Shown one piece after another: positions 51,031 through 59,799 of a DNA stretch of 64,000 nucleotides. The DNA comes from JAHEKD01 sp965204695 (GTDB taxonomy: Bacteria > Pseudomonadota > Gammaproteobacteria > Arenicellales > JAHEKD01): NCBI GenBank assembly GCA_965204695.1, contig OZ242007.1:2418001-2482000 (forward strand). Reading direction: 5' to 3'. The position numbers and the translations under genes are program-made. Each line of letters opens with the position of its first letter. Within the stretch, counting starts at the first letter, position 1. The notes under the pieces were generated by a model. The model searched no databases, was not told where the DNA came from, and saw only the letters and a list, made by a program, of their open reading frames with translations.

Positions 51031-52330
51031 ACCGAGTTTGGTCGTAAACCTCGAAATCCCATTGTTCGTCTGGATAATATTTTCTCAATCGCCAGTCGCA
51101 AGCCCGGGCATGGGCTTCCATGCCTTCAATGCGAGAAATACGTGAAGCTGCGGCACTAAAGACTTTATTCGCACTTTCATCCAGTTCTTGATAAGTCAGA
51201 ATCTTTAAGAATTTATGGACATTTAATCCACCAGAATAACGAGCTGCGCGTTTAGTTGGCAGGATATGATTAGTGCCAGAACATTTGTCACCATGTGTCA
51301 CAGTACTGCCTTCACCCAGAAATAGTGATCCATAGTTATTTAAATTCTGTTTGTACCACTCGTTATCTTCGGTGATAACTTGTAAATGCTCTGCTGCATA
51401 TTTGTCAGAGACTTGAACGACTTCCTCGCGGCTGTCACAAACAATGATCTCGCCGTAGTTTTCCCAGGCTTCTAAAGCAACCGATTCTTCTGGCAAGTCG
51501 TTGCAGACTTTAGGCATCAATTCGGATACCTTATTAGCCAATGCTTCAGAATTGGTAAATAACCAAACCGGTGAGGTGGTACCGTGTTCAGCTTGTGAGA
51601 CTAGATCCACCGCGATGGTCATGGGGTCGGCTGAATCATCAGCAATGATAGCCGACTCAGTAGGGCCGGCAAATACATCGATACCAACATGACCGAATAA
51701 AATTCGTTTTGCTTCTGCTACAAAGGCATTACCTGGTCCTACTAGAATGTCAGCTTCACGGCCGGTGAAAAGCCCATAAGCCATGGCTGCTACGGCTTGT
51801 ACACCGCCAAGTTCAAAGATCACATCAGCGCCCGCCAAATCCATTGCATAAGCGACTGAAGCATCTATTGCGTCACCACGTGGTGGCGAACAGGCAACAA
51901 TATGTTCAACTCCAGCGACTTTAGCAGTCGTCACGCTCATGATGGCTGATGCCGTGTGTGCATAGCGACCACCAGGTACGTAACAACCCGTACATTGTAC
52001 TGGCAGAACCCGTTGTCCTAATTTAACTCCAGGGTAAGTTTCGACTTCAAACTCACTAATACTATCGAGCTGAGCTTGCGCAAATGCTTTAACCTGTTGG
52101 TGGGCGAACTGGATATCATCTTTTTGGGATTGAGGAACAGTTGCAATTAAATCTTGCTTTTTTTCCTCAGATAAAATGATGTCGCCTTGCCAATTGTCTA
52201 GCTTGGCGGCGTAATCTAAAACTGCTTGTTCGCCGTTTTGCTTGATTTCATCGAGCATAGACTCGACGATCGCAACAATCTTTTTATCTTGCTCCTCAAT
52301 GGATTTACCAGGAGCTTTGATTTGCTTCAT
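51023..52330 (-). CDS. HisD-family dehydrogenase, sulfopropanediol dehydrogenase (HpsN)-like
   Basis: 435 aa. CYVPGGRYAHTASAIMSVTTAKVAGV, ILVGPGNAFVAEAKR and VDLVSQAEHGTTSPVW (zinc Gln and His), YAAEHLQVI (catalytic Glu-His), SGTNHILPT, and EGMEAHARACDWRLRKYYP (zinc His). It is located with a TRAP transporter and UspA, not with his genes, and the ARYSGGLNVHKFLK and C-terminal patterns fit HpsN-type catabolic dehydrogenases of 2,3-dihydroxypropane-1-sulfonate. Substrate is inferred from family and context. The last residue and stop codon lie inside the MITE-like repeat. Confidence 0.85.
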   Translation of the reverse strand: MKQIKAPGKSIEEQDKKIVAIVESMLDEIKQNGEQAVLDYAAKLDNWQGDIILSEEKKQDLIATVPQSQKDDIQFAHQQVKAFAQAQLDSISEFEVETYPGVKLGQRVLPVQCTGCYVPGGRYAHTASAIMSVTTAKVAGVEHIVACSPPRGDAIDASVAYAMDLAGADVIFELGGVQAVAAMAYGLFTGREADILVGPGNAFVAEAKRILFGHVGIDVFAGPTESAIIADDSADPMTIAVDLVSQAEHGTTSPVWLFTNSEALANKVSELMPKVCNDLPEESVALEAWENYGEIIVCDSREEVVQVSDKYAAEHLQVITEDNEWYKQNLNNYGSLFLGEGSTVTHGDKCSGTNHILPTKRAARYSGGLNVHKFLKILTYQELDESANKVFSAAASRISRIEGMEAHARACDWRLRKYYPDEQWDFEVYDQTRYD

Positions 52331-52342
52331 TTAGTAACTACT

Positions 52343-52831
52343 TTAACTATTAACAGGAATAACCAGAGTAGGAACCTCAGAACGACGAAGCACACGTTTA
52401 GCGATACTACCAAGAAAAGTATGACTAACACCTTGTGCATGGCCACCGAGCACAATCAAATCACAGCCAAGCTTTTTAGCTTGAGTCAAAATCGCATCAG
52501 CCGGATAAGCTTCCAACACATCAACGCTTTTGATTTGATCACGCAAAGATCCATCTTCTTCAGCAACAGATGACCAGAATTTATCCTGGTTGTCTTCTAA
52601 TTGTTTTCTTGCCGAAGCAGTACGGTTATGTAAAGCATCATCGCGCTGTTTATCGTCCATGATAAACATCATCAAGGTTGTTTTAGCCTGATCAGAAAGC
52701 TCTTCGACGACATGTAGAACATGAATATCTGCGCCGCTTTGCTTTGCTAAAGCAACCGCGTGGCGAAATGCATTAGTCGAATTGGCCGACAAATCTGTGG
52801 CATAAAGAATTTTTTTAAAACTTGGTAGCAT
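52343..52831 (-). CDS. Universal stress protein A family protein
   Basis: 162 aa. KKILYATDLSANSTNAFRHAVALAKQSGADIHVLHVVEE and the C-terminal nucleotide-binding motif LGCDLIVLGGHAQGVSHTFLGSIAKRVLRRSEVPTLVIP (G2xG9xG-like). UspA proteins encoded with TRAP transporters, such as TeaD of the ectoine system, modulate uptake; a similar role is likely here between the DctM subunit and the dehydrogenase. Confidence 0.92.
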   Translation of the reverse strand: MLPSFKKILYATDLSANSTNAFRHAVALAKQSGADIHVLHVVEELSDQAKTTLMMFIMDDKQRDDALHNRTASARKQLEDNQDKFWSSVAEEDGSLRDQIKSVDVLEAYPADAILTQAKKLGCDLIVLGGHAQGVSHTFLGSIAKRVLRRSEVPTLVIPVNS

Positions 52832-52855
52832 AACGTTAGTCTCTGAATCGATCGT

Positions 52856-54196
52856 TTAATAGCCAAACAGGCTGGGTAGCCATAGTGACAATTGGGGGAA
52901 GAATGCAATGATGAAGATTGCAATCACATTAATGGCTGCAAACGGCAATGCACGCATCGAAATTTCTTCTATCGATATTTTCGATATTCCCGAAGCGATA
53001 AACAAGTTCTCTCCAAGTGGAGGAGTTTGGAAACCAATGCCCAACGCGCAAACCATGACCACGCCAAAGTGCGTAGGATCAATACCTACTGTATAAGCAA
53101 CAGGTAACATAACTGGCGCCAATATTAAAATCGTAGCCAGCGTCTCCATGAACATGCCAACGAAAAGCAGGAAGAATATAAACATTGCCCAGATCAGGTA
53201 AATGTTTTCAGTCAAGCTCAACATTGATTCAGCGATAATAGCTGGAATTTGATTTTCAACCAGAATTCGGCCAAATACAGTTGCTGTGAATAAGATCAAT
53301 AATACACGTCCGGTCAACCAAGTAGTTGTTTCTAACGCACGATTTAAGGCTTTTGCATCCAGTTCGTTGTAGACAAACTTACCTACGATAAGGGTGTAAA
53401 AGATAGCTACGATAGCCGCTTCTGTTGGGGTAAAGAAGCCGGAATAGATGCCGCCCAGGATAACGATTGGTGCCAACAACGCCCAGATACTGCGCCAAGC
53501 TTCACAGAAAACGTTTCTTAATGACCAGCCTTCAGATGAGCCGCTATAGCCGCGTTTTTTACATGAGATGTAGTTTGCAATTAAAAGGCTGATTGCAATG
53601 ATAAATGCAGGGATAAAGCCAGCCATGAACAACTTGGAAATTGAAACACTGGCAAACTCACCATGTTTTTCGACTGCCTCAGGTGGAGGGACTAAACCCA
53701 GCGCAGCAATACCAAAAATAACCATCGGAATGGATGGTGGGATAACGATACCCAAGCTACCTGATGACGCGGTAATGGCCGAAGCAAATCCTTTGTCATA
53801 ACCACGTTGGATCATTGCAGGGATCATTAACATACCGACCGCTGCAGTTGTAGCTGGTCCGGAGCCTGATATTGCACCGAAAAATAAACAACCCATTACC
53901 GTAGCAGCAGAAATACCGCCGGTGAACGGACCGGCCATGCTCTCTGCCACGTTAATTAGTCGCCTCGATAATCCTGCTGCCTCCATCAAAGCACCTGCCA
54001 AAATAAAGGCCGGTAATGCCATCAACGGGAATGAACCGACTGAGGTAAATGCAATTTGTACGAGTTTGATGGGGTTTTCACCCAAATACATGTACGAAAA
54101 TAGTGACGATACACCCAGAGCAACGGTAATAGGTGCGCCAATTAATAATAGTCCTAAAAAGGAGCCAAATAATACTAAAACGATTGAACCTTCCAT
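52856..54196 (-). CDS. TRAP transporter large permease subunit (DctM)
   Basis: 446 aa with about twelve TM segments. Family motifs: LVLFGSFLGLLLIGAPITVALGVSS, FGAISGSGPATTAAVGMLMIPAMIQRGYDKGFASAITASSGSLGIVIPPSIPMVIFG, and ILAPVMLPVAYTVGIDPTHFGVVMVCALGIGFQTPPLGENLF. AAGGAGAAA before the ATG. It forms with DctQ and DctP a sodium-driven tripartite uptake system in the inner membrane. Confidence 0.95.
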   Translation of the reverse strand: MEGSIVLVLFGSFLGLLLIGAPITVALGVSSLFSYMYLGENPIKLVQIAFTSVGSFPLMALPAFILAGALMEAAGLSRRLINVAESMAGPFTGGISAATVMGCLFFGAISGSGPATTAAVGMLMIPAMIQRGYDKGFASAITASSGSLGIVIPPSIPMVIFGIAALGLVPPPEAVEKHGEFASVSISKLFMAGFIPAFIIAISLLIANYISCKKRGYSGSSEGWSLRNVFCEAWRSIWALLAPIVILGGIYSGFFTPTEAAIVAIFYTLIVGKFVYNELDAKALNRALETTTWLTGRVLLILFTATVFGRILVENQIPAIIAESMLSLTENIYLIWAMFIFFLLFVGMFMETLATILILAPVMLPVAYTVGIDPTHFGVVMVCALGIGFQTPPLGENLFIASGISKISIEEISMRALPFAAINVIAIFIIAFFPQLSLWLPSLFGY

Positions 54197-54207
54197 AATA
54201 TTTCTCC

Positions 54208-54750
54208 TTAGTGACCTTTATGTTCTTCCATGTCGTGCTCGACTTCTTCGAGATCGACTTTATCTGGATCGCGTACATCCACACCCTTCACCAGTTTTAG
54301 GTAATTGACTTGAAGAATACGAAAAGTCATTAACGCAAAGGCAATCGGGAGAATGATATAAACCCACTTCATCTCGATACCTAAGGTTTGAGACTTCCAG
54401 AACTTGTTCATTTTGTTGAAAACAAAGTCATAAGCAAGATAGAAGAAATACACATTAAAGAAAATCCAGAAGCAATCCGCTATAGCCTCAATAATGTCAA
54501 TGGCACGTTTGGATAAAAACTTGAATTGGAATGTTACCCTGTTGTGTGCCGCCATTTTCGCTGCGTAGCTGGCCCCTAAGAATACAAACCAGACGAACAT
54601 ATAGGTGGACAATTCCTCAATCCAGGAAATCGATTTTCCAAATACTTCTCGAGAAATAATTTGAGTAAAAAGCAAACAAACGAAAGTCGCAAGCAGTATT
54701 CGGCAGATATAACTTTCGATGTTATTTAAAATGTTTAGGAAACCTTTCAT
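54208..54750 (-). CDS. TRAP transporter small permease subunit (DctQ)
   Basis: 180 aa, four TM segments. ISWIEELSTYMFVWFVFLGASYAAKMAAHNRVTF is the conserved DctQ signature. ATG 54750 has a strong GAGGAGG. Acidic C-terminal tail (DKVDLEEVEHDMEEHKGH). Eleven bases before the DctM start. Confidence 0.94.
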   Translation of the reverse strand: MKGFLNILNNIESYICRILLATFVCLLFTQIISREVFGKSISWIEELSTYMFVWFVFLGASYAAKMAAHNRVTFQFKFLSKRAIDIIEAIADCFWIFFNVYFFYLAYDFVFNKMNKFWKSQTLGIEMKWVYIILPIAFALMTFRILQVNYLKLVKGVDVRDPDKVDLEEVEHDMEEHKGH

Positions 54751-54772
54751 ATTTCCTCCTCTTGTCAAATGG

Positions 54773-54798
54773 AAGAGGTGTGCGAGCGCACACCTCTT
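54773..54798 (-). promoter_or_regulatory. Intercistronic hairpin between dctP and dctQ
   Basis: AAGAGGTGTGC-GAGC-GCACACCTCTT is an 11-bp perfect stem with a four-base loop, located between the binding-protein stop and the DctQ start. Read on the minus strand it lacks a T-run, so it is more likely a 3'-end stabiliser or partial attenuator giving more binding protein than permease, as is common in such operons. Confidence 0.7.
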
Positions 54799-54821
54799 AG
54801 GAAATGAACTAAAGCTAAATG

Positions 54822-55820
54822 TTACTGTACTGGGTCACGTCCTAGTGCTTCAAGAACAGTATTTAACTTTTCAACGCCACCAATACTATCGTAGTATTTA
54901 GGCCATACACCTTCGGTTGCTAATTTGATGAATTCCGCTTCGCCATCAGCTGGGTCTTGAATTTCCATGCCTTTAGCAATCAAGTCTTCTTTGATAGCAG
55001 CTTCGCTGTCACGAAGGTGTTGTGCACTATGCAATGTTGCAGCTTTGCCGGCAGCAAGAACGGCTGCTTGGTCTTCTTCAGACATATCTTGGAAGACAGA
55101 CTCAGAAACCATCAAAGGCTCAAGTGAGAAGATATAGCGAATGTTAGTCACATAATCTTGAACTTCATAAAACTTCATTGAATGAACAGTCAAATAAGGG
55201 TTGTCTTGTCCATCAACAACTTTTTGTTGCAAACCTGTCAAAGTTTCTGACCAAGCCATTGGTGTTGGGTCAATACCCCAAGCTTTATAAGTGTCAATCA
55301 TGATTTCGTTTTTCGGAACACGAATAACTAAACCTTGCAGATCATCAACGGTAGAAACAGGCTTTTTAGAGTTAGTTAGTACACGAAAACCTGTGTATGT
55401 CCAACCAATAATACGTACACCGGCATCACGAATTGTATTGGCGACTAATTCTTCACCAATTGGACCTTGGGTCAGAGCTTCAGCATCTTCCAGACTCAAG
55501 ATAACGTATGGAAGTGTGAATACACCAACTGTAGGTGAGAAAGGTGTTACGTTATTAATCGCAACTAAGGTCATATCAAGTACGCCAATCGCTGCGTCGT
55601 TTACAGTATCTTGCTCAGAGCCCAATTGGCCATTAACAAACAACTCTGCAGTGTGATCAGTGTTGGCTTCAAGTTCTTCTACAAATTTCAAACCCATAGC
55701 ATGTTGTGCGCTACCTGCGGCATCACCAACAGCTATTTTGAAATTCTTAGCATAAACGGCTGAACTGGCTAGCGCCACTGAGCCTGCTAATAAGGTTACT
55801 AAAGAAAGTTTTTTAAACAT
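54822..55820 (-). CDS. TRAP transporter solute-binding protein (DctP)
   Basis: 332 aa. Signal peptide 1-24 (AVYAKNF). DctP body with LGSEQDTVNDAAIGVLDMTLVAINNVTPFSPTVGVFTLPYV, the family's carboxylate-binding Arg region (DLQGLVIRVPKNEIMIDTYKAWGIDPTPMAWSETLTGLQQKVVDGQDNPY), and a closing helix. The ligand is probably a carboxylate or sulfonate. AAGGAG before the ATG. First gene of the operon dctP-dctQ-dctM-uspA-hpsN-like. Confidence 0.95.
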   Translation of the reverse strand: MFKKLSLVTLLAGSVALASSAVYAKNFKIAVGDAAGSAQHAMGLKFVEELEANTDHTAELFVNGQLGSEQDTVNDAAIGVLDMTLVAINNVTPFSPTVGVFTLPYVILSLEDAEALTQGPIGEELVANTIRDAGVRIIGWTYTGFRVLTNSKKPVSTVDDLQGLVIRVPKNEIMIDTYKAWGIDPTPMAWSETLTGLQQKVVDGQDNPYLTVHSMKFYEVQDYVTNIRYIFSLEPLMVSESVFQDMSEEDQAAVLAAGKAATLHSAQHLRDSEAAIKEDLIAKGMEIQDPADGEAEFIKLATEGVWPKYYDSIGGVEKLNTVLEALGRDPVQ

Positions 55821-56050
55821 AACGAAAGGTACTCCTTCTGTGTGTTAGTTTTGTTTACAAAAAATCAAGGTCATAAAAACTATAAAAACCTCGCTTTTTA
55901 TCCCACGGCTGACTGATAATATAGTCGTTTTAAGGTGTTTAAAAGCCCGGTAGGTTAAAATAGCTATATACGTCTTACGTATAGAAGCAGGTTATAAGCA
56001 TCGCGTGTTTAAAAATAGACCCAAACTTCAAAACCTAAGAGTGCCAGATT

Positions 56051-57526
56051 TTGACACGTGATTCGTTGTTCTATTTTGATGAGAATGCATCAGGCAGTCT
56101 ACGCTCGCAGCTTCGCGAACTCATTGTTAATGCTATTTTAAATGGCTATCTGCCCCCCGGTAGCCCACTTCCGTCCAGCCGCATGTTAGCTAAGCAGCTG
56201 GGGATTTCCCGTAACACCGTCATCCTTACCTTTCAGTCACTGGTCGATGATGGTTATTTGGTTTCGCGGGAACGTAGCGGGCATTATGTAAATGATAACA
56301 ATGCTTGGCAAACCCAAATTGGCAAGAAACCCCAGGCTGTGACAAATCAGATTAAGTGGGTTGACCATATACTGCCCACTCCGACAGAGTTTCCACATAC
56401 ATTAAAACCTCAAAACTGGCGCGAATATCCATATCCGTTTATTCATGGCCAATTCGATCCTGATTTGTTTCCGCAGGCAGGTTGGAATGAATGTGTGCGC
56501 GAATCAATGGCAACAGATTCCGTCTACCAGTGGGCCGGTGATCAATTCGACCGGGATGATCCAGAGTTAATCAATCAAATTCGAACACGTTTATTGCCAA
56601 GAAGGGGAATCTGGGCACAAGAAGAGCAAATACTGGTTACAAGCGGCACTCAACATGCACATTATTTAATAACTCAATTGTTGGTAAATTCAAACACAAC
56701 CGTAGGCATGGAAGAGCCGGGGTATTTTGATGCACGTAACATATTGCAATTAGGAAATCCAAAGATTGTCGCGCTTGATGTCGATCATAAGGGGCTAAAA
56801 ATCAATGATATGCTGAATCAATGTAATCTGATTTATACAACACCCAGTCATCATTCCCCAACTACAGTTAATATGCCAATTTCGAGGCGAAAAAAGTTGC
56901 TGAAAAAGGCTTCTGAGTATGATTTAGTCATCACTGAAGATGGTTATGAAGCTGAAAATAAGTTTACCGGCAAGCCTTTACCGGCTTTAAAGAGCCTGGA
57001 TGAAGATAACAGGGTTTTGTTTATTGGTACTTTTTCAAAAACACTGGCGCCTGGGTTACGCTTGGGCTATTTGGTTGGGCCACAAGAATTTATTCAGCAG
57101 GCCCGCGCATTAAGGCGAATTATGATGCGCTACATGCCTGCCAATAACCAGCATATCGTCGCCATGTTCATTAAAAGGGGGTATCACGATGCTTTAATAC
57201 ATCGCATGCATAGAGAGTATAAAAAGCGCTGGCGATTGATGAAAAAAGCGATCGATAAACATTTGGGAGAGCTGGTAACTTATACAAGTGTCGGTGGCTC
57301 GTCTTTTTGGGTTAAAGGGCCACGCTGGCTTGATGCGGATGAATTAGAAACTCAAGCTGCAAAGTTTGGTATTCTAATTGAAAGAGGTTCAGTGTTTTTC
57401 ATGAAGCCGCAAAAATATAATAATCACTTTCGACTTGGTTTTTCATCAATTGCGAAAAATGATATTGAACCTGGCATCAAAACACTTGCACAAGTAATCT
57501 GCGAGATGAAAAATCACAGGGATTAA
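56051..57526 (+). CDS. MocR/PdxR-type regulator (GntR HTH + aminotransferase domain)
   Basis: 491 aa. GntR winged helix at about residues 14-78 (LRELIVNAILNGYLPPGSPLPSSRMLAKQLGISRNTVILTFQSL), then a class I aminotransferase-like domain with PLP Lys in GTFSKTLAPGLRLGYLVGP and TPSHHSPTTVNMP. MocR proteins often control taurine, ectoine or PLP-related pathways. It begins at TTG 56051 after an in-frame TAA at 56036, with AAGAG upstream. Divergent from the TRAP operon, so it is the likely regulator of it. Confidence 0.9.
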   Translation: MTRDSLFYFDENASGSLRSQLRELIVNAILNGYLPPGSPLPSSRMLAKQLGISRNTVILTFQSLVDDGYLVSRERSGHYVNDNNAWQTQIGKKPQAVTNQIKWVDHILPTPTEFPHTLKPQNWREYPYPFIHGQFDPDLFPQAGWNECVRESMATDSVYQWAGDQFDRDDPELINQIRTRLLPRRGIWAQEEQILVTSGTQHAHYLITQLLVNSNTTVGMEEPGYFDARNILQLGNPKIVALDVDHKGLKINDMLNQCNLIYTTPSHHSPTTVNMPISRRKKLLKKASEYDLVITEDGYEAENKFTGKPLPALKSLDEDNRVLFIGTFSKTLAPGLRLGYLVGPQEFIQQARALRRIMMRYMPANNQHIVAMFIKRGYHDALIHRMHREYKKRWRLMKKAIDKHLGELVTYTSVGGSSFWVKGPRWLDADELETQAAKFGILIERGSVFFMKPQKYNNHFRLGFSSIAKNDIEPGIKTLAQVICEMKNHRD

Positions 57527-57550
57527 CTACAGCAAAAAACGGGAAGTTTT

Positions 57551-58303
57551 ATGATTGACCTAAATCACCAAGATAATATCGCGATTATCAAAATGAATCG
57601 TCCACCTGCCAATGCGATCGATGCAGATTTTTTAATCCGGCTTGGAGAGACATTAAAAGCGCAAATAGAATCAGAATCAACAGCCATTATTTTGACGGGT
57701 ACAGCTAATATTTTTTCTGCCGGTGTGGATTTGGTTCGATTACTTGAAGCAGGCACTGACTATATCCGTGATTTTCTGGCTGATCTTGAGTGCCTGTTAG
57801 ATATATTGTATTTTTGCACCAAACCGGTAGTTGCTGCGATTAATGGTCATGCCATAGCAGGTGGTTGTGTGATCGCTAACTGCGCCGACAATCGAATCAT
57901 GGCTGAGGGCAAGGGCAGAATTGGAGTGCCGGAATTAAGGGTAGGAGTGCCGTTTCCGGTCATTATCATGGAACTGATGCGAGCCAAAGTTCACCCAGCT
58001 TGTTTCGAAGAAATCATGTTAGGTGGTGCAACATATTCACCTCAGGACGCTTTGCAAAGAGGTCTTGTCGATCAAGTTGTTGAAAAAGATTCTTTAATGC
58101 ATGAGGCTTTAAAGTCAGCACAGTCATTAGCCGCGATCAGACCTGAAATCTATGCATTTACCAAAAAGCAAATTCGCCAGCCGGTGCGAAAAGTTATTGA
58201 TAATGAGGATCAGGCTTATGGTGATGAGATACGAAGTATTTGGGAGTCTGATCAGACTCGAACAGCCATTGAAAAGTTTGTACAAAAGACATTAAAAAAA
58301 TAG
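57551..58303 (+). CDS. Enoyl-CoA hydratase/isomerase family protein
   Basis: 250 aa crotonase fold. Substrate-CoA oxyanion loop SAGVDLVRLLEAG, the family signature VVAAINGHAIAGGCVIANCADNRIMAEGKGRIGVPELRVGVPFP (catalytic Glu region), and a C-terminal helix rich in charged residues. Reaction could be hydration, isomerisation or dehalogenation of a CoA thioester. It lies 24 bp after the MocR regulator, probably the same transcript. Confidence 0.9.
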   Translation: MIDLNHQDNIAIIKMNRPPANAIDADFLIRLGETLKAQIESESTAIILTGTANIFSAGVDLVRLLEAGTDYIRDFLADLECLLDILYFCTKPVVAAINGHAIAGGCVIANCADNRIMAEGKGRIGVPELRVGVPFPVIIMELMRAKVHPACFEEIMLGGATYSPQDALQRGLVDQVVEKDSLMHEALKSAQSLAAIRPEIYAFTKKQIRQPVRKVIDNEDQAYGDEIRSIWESDQTRTAIEKFVQKTLKK

Positions 58304-58408
58304 CTTGGCTTTTATATACTCTAAAATTCAGTTAATATGATTGGTGCTGATTGAACTAGGAGACTAGACATACAGCACTGCTGCCGCAAACCACGAAAAG
58401 GAGAAATA

Positions 58409-58789
58409 ATGAATAACTCACAGAAGTTGTTAGCTGTTTTTATGACAATTATCATGCTGACCTTATCCACTTTAAGGCCTCTTGCTTATGCAGGAATGGT
58501 AAATACCCAGACTCTTTTAACAACAGAACAACGCACAAACGTTTTGCAACTAACTCAGCGTTTTTTGTTAGAAGAAAGTGTCGGTGAGATACTAGTCGAT
58601 TATGGTGTTGATCAACAAGCAGTTATCCAGCGTTTATCAAGCCTATCAGACGATGAGTTAATTATGCTTTCTAAAGAGATTGAGCAAGCACCAGCCGGTG
58701 CAGGAGCGCTTGAAGTCATAGGAGTAGTTTTTCTGGTGCTGTTATTACTAGAGCTGGTAGGTGTGACAGATATATTCAAAAAACTCTGA
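58409..58789 (+). CDS. PA2779 family protein
   Basis: 126 aa. A signal or anchor at residues 6-28 is followed by TTEQRTNVLQLTQRFLLEESVGEILVDYGVDQQAVIQRLSSLSDDELIMLSKEIEQAPAGAGALEVIGVV and a C-terminal hydrophobic segment VFLVLLLLELVGVTDIFKKL, the family layout. The function is unknown. It has AAAAGGAG before ATG and lies seven bases before the PA2778-family peptidase gene, its constant partner, so it may be the peptidase's substrate or inhibitor (inference). Confidence 0.93.
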   Translation: MNNSQKLLAVFMTIIMLTLSTLRPLAYAGMVNTQTLLTTEQRTNVLQLTQRFLLEESVGEILVDYGVDQQAVIQRLSSLSDDELIMLSKEIEQAPAGAGALEVIGVVFLVLLLLELVGVTDIFKKL

Positions 58790-58796
58790 GATATTC

Positions 58797-59795
58797 ATGA
58801 TGATTAGAGTTTTTCTGATCCTGGTCTTATTGTCAGGTTGTGTTACTCAACAGCCACTACAACAAAATTTAGAAACTGAACGGCTTGTTGAGAATAGATC
58901 AGCAGTTTATTTGACTAAAACGCCTTTTTTTCCACAACAACAATTTCAGTGTGGTCCGGCTGCATTAGCAACTTTGCTTGTTGAAAGCGGGGTAGATGTG
59001 AGTCCTGGCGAATTAATCTCTCAAGTTTACATACCTGAGAAACAGGGTTCGCTGCAAATTGAAATGTTAGCCGCTGGTAGACAGTATGCTCGAGTTCCCT
59101 ATCAGCTTGATCCCACAGAAGCTGCCTTGTTTAATGAATTATTTGCCGGGCGCCCTGTTTTGATTCTGCAGAATCTTGGTTTTGAAACCAAACCTTTTTG
59201 GCATTATGCAGTCGTTGTCGGCTATGAACCTGAGCGAGACGAAATGATTCTGCGTTCAGGTACTGAAGCTGATAAACATATGAGTATGGACAAATTCCTG
59301 CAAACCTGGCGACGGGCAGAGAATTGGGCTTTTGTTTTGCTAACTCTTGATGAGTTACCCACGAATCCGGATTTTGACCGTTATTTTCAATCGGTACTAA
59401 ATATGGAGCAAGTATTAAAAGCAGAGCAAATGATTGAACTCTATGAGTACACAAGTCGTCAGTTTCCGCAGCAGACAATCGCCGCATTTGGTCTGGCAGA
59501 TGCGTACAGTAGAAGTGGCCATTTATCAGAAGCTATATCACTATATAAAGGTATATTGACCGCAAATCCAGAACATGTGGCAGCAGCCAACAATCTGGCA
59601 GTAACTTTGCAAGAACTATCCTGCCTAAATGAAGCCCGTCAGATGGCAGAAAAAGCTGTTTCCCTGTCCCTAAGTAATGGCCAATTTGTCTCTGAAAGCC
59701 AAGATACTTTACAAGACATAATAAATCAGCAGCAAGCGCTATCAGACCAATGCCAGATTGATTTTCAAATTACCAGTGTTTACGCCCAGGAGTAA
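58797..59795 (+). CDS. PA2778 family cysteine peptidase (C39-like, TPR C-terminus)
   Basis: 332 aa. Lipoprotein signal LLSGCVTQQ. C39-like papain fold: catalytic Cys in FQCGPAALATLLVESGVDVSPGEL and His in KPFWHYAVVVGYEPERDEMIL. C-terminal TPR-like helices (AAFGLADAYSRSGHLSEAISLYKGILTANPEHVAAANNLA). Predicted periplasmic, membrane-anchored peptidase. The partner PA2779 gene precedes it. Convergent by 4 bp with the oxidoreductase gene. Confidence 0.93.
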   Translation: MMIRVFLILVLLSGCVTQQPLQQNLETERLVENRSAVYLTKTPFFPQQQFQCGPAALATLLVESGVDVSPGELISQVYIPEKQGSLQIEMLAAGRQYARVPYQLDPTEAALFNELFAGRPVLILQNLGFETKPFWHYAVVVGYEPERDEMILRSGTEADKHMSMDKFLQTWRRAENWAFVLLTLDELPTNPDFDRYFQSVLNMEQVLKAEQMIELYEYTSRQFPQQTIAAFGLADAYSRSGHLSEAISLYKGILTANPEHVAAANNLAVTLQELSCLNEARQMAEKAVSLSLSNGQFVSESQDTLQDIINQQQALSDQCQIDFQITSVYAQE

Positions 59796-59799
59796 AACC

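Noticed and set aside
51023..52330. Histidine biosynthesis gene hisD
   Set aside because: No other his genes adjoin; location with a TRAP transporter and HpsN-like sequence favours a catabolic dehydrogenase.
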